From positions 1-38,552 of the forward strand of contig JAIVFH010000256.1 of NCBI GenBank assembly GCA_025765595.1: a DNA stretch of 38,552 bases. The letters run 5' to 3'. Each line of letters starts with the position of its first letter. Within the stretch, counting starts at the first letter, position 1. Source of the DNA: Obelidium mucronatum. Taxonomy: Eukaryota; Chytridiomycota; Chytridiomycetes; Chytridiales; Chytriomycetaceae. The notes beneath the pieces are model-generated. The model was not told the origin of the DNA and did no database searches. It saw only the letters and a program-made list of their open reading frames with translations. Both the position numbers and the translations under genes were made by a program. Shown here in pieces: positions 10,710 through 19,994 of the stretch.

Positions 10710-12432
10710 TTATGGAAGAGCACACTTGGTGTTGCTTCCAGTTCCCTGGCAAACTTGTCCATCAGGACAAGCAGTAACAACCCACTTGTTGTTTGTACAA
10801 GTCGCCAACGAAGTAGCAGCGCAACCCTTGGCTTCCTTCTTGGCATTACACTTGGTACCATGGTTGCGACGTGGGTCCTTAACCAAACAGTTGTGCATCG
10901 CAGACATCAAGCTTCTCTTGCTCTTGGAATCTCTGACATCGTTGGCAGCTTCCCACGCAAACAAACCGGCAAGTCCATGGTCCCAGACGTACTGGCACTT
11001 TTCAGCAACAGAGTAAATCGTGTCATATGTCAACATGTCGCCTCTTTCCGCGTCGAGACTGTATGCAGCTTTGGAAGCAGAGTCCCAGTACTCAACGTGG
11101 CCTGGGAGCGGCATCCAACCGTAATCGCAGGAACCGTCGTTGATACACTTGGAAAGCAGGTATTCGGAACCTTCTCCGCTGGTGGTTTGGTTCAGACCCT
11201 TGGTGTTTCCGTTGGCGCGCGTGTAGAACGCGACACCAATGTTGATCTTGTTGGCTGGAACTCCCAAAGAGAGGAAGGTCTTGACAGCACGGTCTGCAGA
11301 GGATACAGCGTATGGTTCAACAGAGTACAGGTTGCTGTGTGGGCCGGCAATCTCAGATCCCCAAGCAGAAGATTGGAAATCGTCTGTTAGTTTTTGTTTA
11401 CGATTTAGACTCAATTTTTTGGTCACTTCCCGCGGCAAAGGAATAAAACAACTTACAAGTCATAATGTTGAAAAAGTCCAAATAATCAACCATTGCCTTG
11501 ATTGGAAGCTGGACAATCGCTTTCGGGTTGGCAGAGAGAGCAGCAGTAATTTCCATATTGCCCAAATGTTCCTTGTCAAGACGTTCACGAAGCAGTCTCA
11601 AGAATTTGGCAAAGTTCTTGGGGTCATCAACGCTGGCTTCGTTTCCGTTTCCGAATTGATCGGTTGGAGTGTTCTGGACGTACTCCCAATCGCTGAAGAA
11701 AGAGCAAAGGTTTAGCTAGGTAAATCCAAGAAGAGAGGCATTACATATCAATGTGGTTGAAAAGCCCTGGGTACTTCTTCAAGACATCAATAACTCCGTC
11801 AACGAAAACAGCGGGGGTCTTCATGGCACTGGAAAAGTAGGTGGAGTCGATCCATCCTCCGATCGCAAGTCCGAAGTTGTACTTGCTCTTTCTAAAAAGA
11901 TAAAAGGACCCATCGGTTAAGCCTCCCATAAAGTGGATTGCATCGTTACAATTTTAGTTCTCCACCTTTTCAGCTTCATGAATTGGCCAAAGTTTCCAAA
12001 GTACTTTTGATCGGGGGTGTCTGGTGTAACCGCGCGGATGGTTGGGTTCTCCTTGTTTGTAGGGTTAAACACTTGCTTGAAGTCGGCAAAGTTGTCTTTG
12101 GATGCAGGGACTTCAGACATGACTCCTTGTGTCTTGTTGGCAATGACGTAGAATGAGTAGTTGACGTCGGTAAGGAGCTTGATCGGAATGTCGGCTGGCT
12201 GGTAGTTCTCCAAAGGATATGGAAGCGAGGGGGCATTGCCGTAGGTTCGGCCGTTGTAGGTGCTCCAACCGCCGTAGTAGACAGTCAAGCGCTTGCCAGA
12301 GTCCAAGTAGACGGCTGGTGGGTTGATCGGGGCAGAGAAGTCCTTCGAGAAAGAAGTCTCTGGCACAACAGCTGCACCTGAGGCAAGGGTAGCAGCAAGA
12401 GCTGTTGCAATAAGCGAAGTGATAGGAAGCAT
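10710..12432 (-). CDS. Secreted GH18 chitinase with C-terminal CBM19-like domain (copy 1)
   Basis: Endo-acting family 18 glycoside hydrolase cleaving beta-1,4 GlcNAc chains in fungal walls or arthropod cuticle. Exons: 12432-11966, 11891-11745, 11692-11457, 11383-10710; 507 residues. The start at 12432 gives a hydrophobic signal peptide (MLPITSLIATALAATLASGA); an upstream in-frame ATG would spoil it and is rejected. The domain begins KRLTVYYGGWSTYNG. The catalytic strand, assembled across intron 2, reads FNHIDIDWE, keeping the DxDxE core but with N-H in place of the usual D-G. The tail (about 445-507) is Cys-rich with TSLATCTNNKWVVTACPDG and VCQGTG, like CBM19 of yeast-type chitinases. Its first three exons match copy 2 in length exactly (467/147/236 nt), so the two are tandem paralogues. 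Confidence 0.93.
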
Positions 12433-12667
12433 TTTGAGACTGATTTCTATTGGAGTTATTTTCCATCTTTTCCAAATTTTCACTCTGATTTAATCAAACG
12501 GGAACATTGTTCAGGGCAATAATGCCAAGATATTGTCTTTGGAAGCTAATAAAACAGGTTTCTTTTCGTTGATATTTCGTTCAAAACTTTGTTTCTGGGT
12601 GGTACTCGACCCTCTTGAAAAGATATCTAGACACTCATTGTGTTTGGACACTACCATCACGTGATAC

Positions 12668-12968
12668 AGAATTTATTGCCACTCGCTTGAAGTTGGACCA
12701 CCGTGGGCGCCTGTCTGGCTTCATTATCTTACCTCATCTTATTACCCGAATCTTCATATATTTCTACTCCGTGAGTGGAAACCCTTAACTAGATGTCAAA
12801 CTCGTCCCGCGAATTTTTCGAATTTGATTGTGGCTGTTCATTGAACTTACATGAAACTCATTTGAAGTCCAACTTCTTGAATGTGTTGTCTTTCCCAAAT
12901 GATGGCATTCGGGTGCGTTGAGCGATAATGCCTTTGCAGAAATGTAGAAACATTGATCCCGCCTATCC
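12668..12968 (-). pseudogene. Decayed partial duplicate of the 3' end of the BtuF-DUF5522-PP-loop gene
   Basis: On the plus strand this block tracks 13119-13545 of the neighbouring gene: GAATTTATTG at the stop codon, then TTGGACCAC, then GAGTGG with AACC(C/G)TTAACT, then TTCTTGAATG and GTTGTCTTTCC. It then jumps to a match with the segment around 13497 (GGTTGAGCGACAAGGCCTGT versus GCGTTGAGCGATAATGCCTT). About 130 bp is therefore deleted relative to the functional copy. No open frame is preserved. It lies between chitinase copy 1 and the intact fusion gene, in the same orientation. Confidence 0.8.
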
Positions 12969-13121
12969 TTGTCAAATAGAGATATTCAACATGATCCCAG
13001 GTCTGATCCCAGGTTGCAAGATACTTGCTCCTAAGTTTAAAAAAAGACAAGCATAATACTTTCGAACGACAATTTGTGGAAACTGTACTACAGGTATCTC
13101 ATTGTGAGTCCAACTGAGAAT

Positions 13122-15147
13122 TTATTGCAACATACTTCGAAATTGGACCACACTGGGCACCCTTCTGTCATCATCTTTCAGTCCCAAAATCTCCCCGGAA
13201 TCGCCTGCGTCTACTTCTTTTCCATGAGTGGCAACCGTTAACTGGATGTCAAATTCGTCACACAAATTTTTCAATTTAGCTGATAAATCTTGACTGCTCA
13301 TTGAACTCAAAGGAAACTTGCAGTCCAAGCCCAGATTCTTGAATGAGTTGTCTTTCCAAATCATGATATCGCCAAAAGAGTCCCCAGAAACAAGAAATTG
13401 AAGTTCCCCAACCCCCTTGATTGTGTCAAGTGCATGAGACACAGTTTTCATATACGAATCATTTCCTTGACCAAAATGGATGGGGACCAAACAGAGGGGT
13501 AGGTTGAGCGACAAGGCCTGTGCAGTAATGTCTGGTGCGGAAACGTTTTGACCGGTGGCACAATTGTTACTTGTGTCTATCGTGGTCAAAAGAACGATTT
13601 TGGTGCCAAGAGGAGTGGTTTCAAAAGTGCTTGCTAACGCGAGGAAAGAATCTCGCCCCCCGCTCCAAAACACAACGATTGTACCATTTCTTGCAGAATG
13701 TTCTGGTGGCAGATTTCTTGCACGCAAGGCATCCAGATCACCCACTTTTCTGGTAGATGGCGGGTTCAGGTAAACTGTCGTTTTAACATGGTTCTTCCTG
13801 CGTGCCGGGTCTTTGACGCGAGAATGGCCGTATGGACAATGTCTACAAGCATTACCACAGCACGTTTGACGTTGTTTGAGATAGTGTTCCGTCATCACCG
13901 AATATCCAGTTTTTGGATCTGTGTAGAAACTCTCGTGACGATCACATGCAATGCGATGGCACTCTTCAATTTCGGGGTCCAGTTGCGCGCGAGTAAATTT
14001 AACATCCTGTTTGGATCGAGTTTTTTGAAGCTTCCTCGTGTCATAACGAATAACTGGAAAGTCCGAATCGGCACCTGACAAAGGTCGAGTGCCCCGTAAC
14101 GTGTGAATCAACCACTCCAAAGCGTCCAATAGTCTGGGAGTTGGTCGATGAAACATTGAATTTCCATCAACAACAAAAACTTGATTCTTTCGAACGGCTT
14201 CTAATTTGTACCAAGATTCACTTTGAATGAGCTTCGATTGCTCCAGTTCTTTAACAGCCGTTGAAGTTTCCAAACCGCAAAGACAAATAATGATGAAATC
14301 AATGTCGGGTGTGTTCAGACCTTGAGCCAGATTCTGTAAAACGCTGTCGGGATGGCGACCGCTGGATCCAATCAAATTTCCACCCGCCAGCTTTACAAGT
14401 TCGGCAGTCCAGCCACTGCCCAAGAATAGAGGTTCCATCCATTCAACCAGAACTACACGGGGACTTTGCGGGAGAGGTGTCATTTCCAACTTCAGTGAGT
14501 TAAATCGCGCCCGGGTTTTTGCAACCAACAGATCAGCTTCGTACTCCATTTCCAACTCCTTCCCAAGAAACAAAATGCTATTTTCGAGAGCATCGTCCAG
14601 CGTTTTTGAGTTGACAGACACGATCCGCGTGGTAGCCGATTGACCAGCAGCACTACTGTCCCGACTGCAAGCCATGCCCTCGCTCAAAGTGGCCAGATCA
14701 ATAGAACACACTTTGCATGTGTCTTGGGCAACAATAATGGTTGGTTCGAGTTTTGCCATTTTCTCCTGGTCGACAGTGTATAGTGAGTTTTCCGTTTCAA
14801 AGACGTTCAGCACCTGGGCGTGAGTCTCTGCGGACGACGAAAACGCGGCGGTGCGCGGCTGAGTCAGCATCGGCAGGCCGCGCACGAACGCCGGCGGGTG
14901 GTCGCACTGCAGCTGAGTCAGCGGCGCGTGCTCTGGCGGTGACTCACCTCGTGCGAGCGGCCGACGAGCTCCACGATGCGGCCACGGCGCGTGCGGCCCG
15001 CGGCGGCGGCGGCGGCGGCGAGCGGCTGCGCGACCGCAACGAGGCCGGCGATGCTGGGCGCGCGTGAGTCACCGCTCGCAAACACGAAGACACTCACAGC
15101 TCCGTCGCCGACGGCAGCAGCGACACGATGCGCACGTGCTGAGTCAT
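13122..15147 (-). CDS. Fusion protein: BtuF-like periplasmic-binding fold, DUF5522 Cys motif, PP-loop ATPase (Dph6-like)
   Basis: Exons: 15147-15098, 15053-14948, 14906-13122; 646 residues. The N-terminus (HVRIVSLLPSATEL at residue 4 onward; SHECDHPPAF across intron 2; RVVLVEWMEPLFLGSGW; GWTAELVKLAGG) is the substrate-binding fold of bacterial cobalamin/siderophore uptake proteins (BtuF/FepB type). No signal peptide precedes it, so it should be cytosolic. Residues about 365-415 (SFYTDPKTGYSVMTEHYLK, CCGNACRHCPYGH) match DUF5522. Residues about 460-646 start VVFWSGGRDSFLALAS, the ATP-pyrophosphatase P-loop of diphthine-ammonia ligase and tRNA-modifying PP-loop enzymes. Function is unknown: amidation or thiolation of a translation component, or corrinoid/metal handling, are guesses. 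The true start was found through introns; a downstream GTG ORF would lose 59 residues. The 5' end is GC-rich and lies 44 bp from the chitinase 2 stop. Confidence 0.85.
14860..15146. promoter_or_regulatory. Cluster of five TGASTCA (Gcn4/AP-1-type) sites
   Basis: The 7-mer TGA(G/C)TCA occurs at 14860-14866, 14914-14920, 14940-14946, 15065-15071 and 15140-15146. The last overlaps the start codon of the fusion gene; the others fall in its first introns and exons. TGASTCA is the known binding site of fungal Gcn4-like bZIP factors. Whether these sites are bound is not known. Confidence 0.45.
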
Positions 15148-15191
15148 CTCGTTTATTTCCAGTTTGGACAATTCTTAAAAAGTAAAAAAAT

Positions 15192-16909
15192 TCACGGCCG
15201 CCCGCACTTGGCCGCAGCGCCGACGCCCTGGCACACAAGCCCGTCGCCGCAGTCCTTCACCGTCCACACATTGTTGCTGCACGTTGCCAGCGCAGTGAAC
15301 TCGCACGCCTTGGTGTCCCGTTTGGAATTGCACTTCTTGTTCTTGAGGCGGGGGTCCTTGTTCAGACACTTGTTCATGGCGGCCATCAGGCTGCGGCTGC
15401 TGCCCGCATCTCTGACGTCGTTGGCGGCTTCCCACGCAAACAAGCCAGAAAGCTCGTTCTCCCACACGTACTTGCACTTTTCAGCAACAGAGTACACCGA
15501 ATCGTATGTAAGCAAGTCTCCCGTCTTTTCATCGAGACTGTATGTTGCCTTGGACTTGGAATCCCAGTATTCGGTGCTTCCCTTCAATGGCAACCAGCGA
15601 TAGTCACAGGTTCCATCGTTTACGCAAGTGTCTTTGTAGCTCTGGGATCCATATCCATTGGATGGCTTGCCCATGCCAGTTGTATTTCCAAACAAACGAG
15701 TGTAAAAGGCAACACCCACATTGATCTTGCTTGGTGGAACTCCATAGCCCAAATAAGCTTTAACCGCCTGATCAACTGAGCTTGGAGCATAATCAGTCGA
15801 ATACACGTTGGTTTGAGAGCTGGATACTCCAATAGTGTTTTCATCATCAAACCACTCAGAAGAGCCAAAGTCATCTGTAGAACAAAGACGTTTAAAAAAT
15901 AGATCGATATTGAATTATAAATACAAAAAAAACACTTACATGTCATGACGTTCCAAAAGTCCAAGTAATTGATCATGGCTTTAAATGGAAGTCCCACCAT
16001 CCGCTCTGGATTTCCAGTAACAGCAGCACTGATTTCAAAGTTACCCAGCCCTTCTTCATCAAGGCGTTCACGCAAAAGTCTCAAGAATCGGCCAAAGTTT
16101 TTGGGGTCATCCACACTGGCTTCGTTTCCAATGCCAAAGTGATCGGTGTCAGTGTTTTGGATGAATTCCCAGTCACTATGAAAGAAAAAAGAGTGTTAAA
16201 ACACAAACGAAAAAAAAATGAAAGAACAAAACTTGCATGTCGATATGGTTGAAAAGTCCTGGGTAAGCTTTCAAAACATCCATTACTCCATCAACAAAAA
16301 ACTCGGGGGTCTTCATGGCACTGGAAAAGTAGGTGGAATCAATGAATCCACCAAGAGCAAGACCAAAGTTGAATTGATTCTTCCTAATAATTTCTTGGCA
16401 TTAGTGAAAAAAATTTATAACTTTGAGGGAGGGCAACCGTACTTTTTCAACTTCATAAATTGTCCAAAGTTACCAAAATAGGCCTGGTCAGGAGTGTCTG
16501 GAGAAACAGCACGAATAGTGGGGTTCTCCTTGTTTGTTGGGTTAAACACTTGATTAAAGTCAGCAAAGTTGTCTTTAGAGGCTGGAACTTCAGACATGAC
16601 TCCTTCGGTCTTGTTGGCAATAATGTAGAATGAGTAGTTAACGTCAGTGAGAAGCTTGACTGGGATGTCGGCGGGCTGGTAATTTTCCAATGGATAGGGA
16701 AGCGAGGGAGCGTTGCCATATGTCTTGCCATTGTAGGTGCTCCAACCACCGTAATAGACCGCTAGACGTTTTCCTGAGTCTAAATAAGCCGCAGGTGGGT
16801 TGATTGGGGCCGTAAATTCCTTGGAAAAAGGGGTTGGCACAAAATCAGGGTCAGAGAAAGCGGTGACACCAGAGGCAACAAAGGCAAGAAGAATGGAAAA
16901 TGGGAGCAT
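15192..16909 (-). CDS. Secreted GH18 chitinase with C-terminal CBM19-like domain (copy 2)
   Basis: Paralogue of the chitinase at 10710-12432. Exons: 16909-16443, 16383-16237, 16175-15940, 15874-15192; 510 residues. Signal peptide MLPFSILLAFVASGVTAF. The catalytic strand across intron 2 reads FNHIDIDWEF, again with N-H before the DxDxE core. The C-terminal Cys-rich CBM19-like part contains EFTALATCSNNVWTVKDCGD. Intron 2 starts with GC, not GT (GCAAGT at 16236-16231, ending TAG), a GC-AG intron; copy 1 has GTAATG there. The last exon is more GC-rich towards its 3' end than the rest of the gene, in line with the GC-rich patch just beyond. Extracellular chitin degradation or wall remodelling is the expected role. 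Confidence 0.93.
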
Positions 16910-17066
16910 TGTTTTATGAAGCTTATATTTCCCCCCATTAATTTTAGAAGTTGGCTTTTATAGTTTTGTGGATTTATTCTAGAAGGCCGTGTAATTTTAG
17001 ACACTTCGGTGAATTATGCTCGTGCACAATCGTATTCTGATTGGAGCACCCATTGGCAATTTATTT

Positions 17067-18851
17067 TCATAAAATCCAGCGAAGAACCGCCAACAAAAGA
17101 AGGAGGATAAACGTTGCCGTAACCCAACATTTTCTTGCTTGCAATACATTCCGTCCACTGAGAAAAGCGGCACCAGCCGATATGCAATATTCTTTTCTTT
17201 TCCCAGAATCGGCTTTCAAGCTTAGCACATGCTGTATCACCTGCCTACCGGCTCGTTGTCCGCTCAACAATGCTCCATGAACAGTTGCGAAATGGGTCTG
17301 TATCGTATGCTCACCCGCAAAGACAAGCATTCCAGAATTTTTCCGTTTTCCAAACATGATGGGTTTTGTAAACTCGGCTTGATCCTTGAAATCACTCGCT
17401 TTTGAAAGATACTGAAAAAACCAAGTCAAAACAGCAACTACAACAAAAAACACAAAATGTCCTCAACCGGGAGAAGAAAACTCACCGAGTAACTACCACA
17501 CGCGTATTTTTCTTCCCGCCACTTTGTTACAACAAAGGAAACGAGACACATAACATTATCCGTTCCAAACATAACTCCCAACTCATCCAATAACATCTCC
17601 TGTACCTTTTCACTTGCAAACTGCTCCATCCAGTCCGCTACATTCGCTGCATAATAGCAGACGAGAATATTGCAATCCCCATCCGCTTGAACTGCCTGCT
17701 TCAAGTTGAAGAACCATAACATGGATTCCTTATCCTCGCCATCATAACCATGATGCTTCAGACCATTCAAACGAGCAGAAAAACCTGTCATGTCGGGGGG
17801 CCAGAACCCTTTATCAAAAGTCAAGACGGCCTTATTCAAAATCCCGAATCCTAGGTCACGAATGGCGCTTTGAAGACGATGAGGTAGCGATGGTCGGAAT
17901 TCTGGGCAGTATTTTTTAGACTTGAGTACACCAAGTGGTAAAGTCGAAATCACAGTGTGGGCTTTGAGAATTCCTTGCGAGGTGTGCAGGATTGAGTATT
18001 CTACAAGGTGCGAAAAGTCCAAGAGAGAACCAATAAATACACTTTTGGACAAAAATTCAACTTCCATTCATACCTTGAGTGTAGTCAATGACGTGAACTT
18101 CACAGCCAAGTTTGAACTCTGTTCGATCCAGTCCTTCAATGATTGTCTCCAGCAGATGGCGGTACCCTCTCAGTGGAATGACATTATCTCCATGAAATCC
18201 ACCTTCGCCTGCGTATTCTCCGATACTGAGATCCTCAAGTGGCCCGGCTTCCGCATTCTCCAAGTTCTTTGCGAAAAACAGCTTGATTTTGCAGGAAGGG
18301 CAGGACAACGGTTTACAAGGCGGACATGTCCCGAAGATGCACCTGTTCCATTCCTTGTCGTGATGCATGAAATGTGCCATAGACCCGCGTTTCCCATGTT
18401 TATAAGATTTCGTCATTCTCACAGTAAGTTCAGACACAGCGTCAGAGCATTTCGCCACCACTTCTTGAGGAATCACAGAGCCATCCGAATCATAAACGAT
18501 TGTTTTTGAATGATCTGTTGGCTGTGAGATTTCTGGAATCAGGTGGAGGAGAGGATTCTTGTTTCCATCGATTCCATGAATCCACCTGGCGTGGAAAAAA
18601 AAGAATTTGGTTAATATTACTTTGATCTTCGGATTGTGAGTTTTTCTTCTTAACTGGCAGCCAAGCTCTACTGCAACCTTGCCGTCGCCTGGGTAAGTTG
18701 TTTTGATTCTCCCGCCAATTCTTTCTCGGGCTTCGACGACGAGCACTTGGATGCCCTTTTTATCGAGAGCTTGAGCAGCTGCAATACCGGCCATACCGGC
18801 TCCGATTACAATGCAGTCGAAGACGGGTGATTCGGGGTACATCATAAACAC
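17067..18851 (-). CDS. FAD-dependent amine oxidase (polyamine oxidase / LSD1-like fold), putative tail-anchored
   Basis: Flavin amine oxidase, likely oxidising a polyamine or monoamine with release of H2O2. Exons: 18851-18655, 18585-18074, 18000-17486, 17411-17067; 522 residues. The dinucleotide-binding motif IVIGAGMAGIAAAQALDKKG is at about 14-33, followed by VVEARERIGGRIKT. ELGCQWIHG is formed across intron 1, matching the family ELGxxWIHG. Later blocks: TLPLGVLKS, YACGSYSYLSKA and the C-terminal FAD-contacting GMLVFAGEHTIQTHFATVHG. Odd features are a Cys-rich stretch at about 148-165 (RCIFGTCPPCKPLSCPSCK) and a hydrophobic C-terminal helix (WVTATFILLLLLAVLRWIL) that could be a tail anchor. 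The substrate cannot be told from sequence. The start could be the third Met, 9 nt downstream. Confidence 0.9.
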
Positions 18852-18915
18852 TTGCTAAAAAAAAGTATTTTCCGATTAAAAACAACGAACAGCCGTCAAA
18901 TCAAAGATCTCAATA
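18852..18915. promoter_or_regulatory. 64-bp divergent promoter, amine oxidase (-) and PAP2 phosphatase (+)
   Basis: The two start codons are only 64 bp apart on opposite strands, so initiation signals must be shared or lie inside the neighbouring gene. The gap is A-rich (AAAAAAAAGTATTTTCC) with no clear TATA box. Confidence 0.5.
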
Positions 18916-19715
18916 ATGCAACTTCTTGAAAGGGTGAGGTTCTTCTGGTTGATTGAAAAAAAGGGGGTTTCTAATAATGATTGTTTAAAACCAGACTGGC
19001 CAGATTGTGATTGGGATCACAGCAATCATGATGGTTGGCACTCGGTTTTCACCAGATTCGGTACATTATGCGATCGGAGCAGTTCTTGTTGTCATGTTCT
19101 GTTGTCTTTTATTATCCTTTCTACTTCTTGTACCATTCAATTCTGATGGAAAGCCCACAGTCTGGCGAAATCACTGAAACGAGTTGTGCGCCAACCACGC
19201 CCAAATTCAGGACAAAAGGACTATGGAATGCCAAGCTCTCATTCGACTGCTATGTATGTAAATAGCAACAAACCCTTTTTTCCAAAAGCGTTATTGAAAT
19301 CTGGTGTCATAACAAAAAAAGCATGTATATGGCCTGTTATTCGATGCTGTGGGTCGCGGATGAGCTGGATCCCCCACTTTCAAATTCCCCATCATGGAGC
19401 ATTCTTTCGCTACTTTTTGATCACGCTCAATCAACGTTGCTAATCAACGGCGCGATTCTTGCCACATGTTTATTTGTCGCTGGTTCGCGGGTGCTTTTGG
19501 GTCACCACACTATGGAGCAGGTTCTTGTTGGGCTTTTAATAGGGGTAGGATTTGGATGGTTTTGGCGCCGGCTATTGCGTGCGTCTTTTTTGGCTTTGGC
19601 GGCACCGTTTCTGACACATGTGTCGGCGACGCGGCTTGGTGTCTTTTCTGCATGTTGTTTTCTTTTGTTGTTTGTTTTTGTTGTTTGTTTTGCGCGGGAG
19701 AAGAGGCTTGTTTGA
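18916..19715 (+). CDS. PAP2-superfamily phosphatase, dolichyldiphosphatase-like
   Basis: Integral ER membrane enzyme of the type that dephosphorylates dolichyl diphosphate, recycling the lipid carrier for N-glycosylation. Exons: 18916-18933, 18995-19100, 19154-19253, 19322-19715; 205 residues. The three PAP2 motifs are present: KSLKRVVRQPRP (Kx6RP), YGMPSSHST (PSxH) and SRVLLGHHTMEQVLVG (SRx5H, with the HTxxQVLxG form typical of dolichyldiphosphatases). Helices: QIVIGITAIMMVGTRF, IGAVLVVMF, LLINGAILATCLFVAGS, VLVGLLIGVGFGWFW and a C-terminal one. The exon 2/3 junction is the least certain; I chose donor 19101 and acceptor 19153 because that keeps the KSLKR...RP motif in frame. A sphingolipid or lipid-phosphate substrate is also possible. 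Confidence 0.82.
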
Positions 19716-19994
19716 AACTTTAATACAGGGATTAACTCGTTCGCTGCTGTCAGGATGACTCTTTTGGTATTATAACTGTTGTACACATACCAGGTTCCCT
19801 GATTATGATGATTACGAAGAGTTTGTGTGTGACACCTAAAATTCTCGCAACGCGACTTAGAACTCGGCACTCTTTCAGGTGAGTATTTCGAAGACGGAGG
19901 CACCCAGGCTGTTTTCATTCATGTTGGTGCTCCTGGTGGCCGCGGGCATATTCCAATTTGTTTTTTTTCAAAAAAACAAAAAATTGTAGTTCTG
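19716..19994 (+). promoter_or_regulatory. Upstream region of the Crinkler-type gene
   Basis: 279 bp with no convincing gene. It includes a short A/T inverted stretch near 19960-19985 (TTTTTTTTCAAAAAAACAAAAAA). No TATA box is seen close to the chosen start at 19995. Confidence 0.3.

Noticed and set aside
14741..15185. Ala/Arg-rich plus-strand open frames opposite the fusion gene
   Set aside because: Low-complexity translations of a GC-rich island; the minus strand carries the conserved RIVSLLPSATEL motif.
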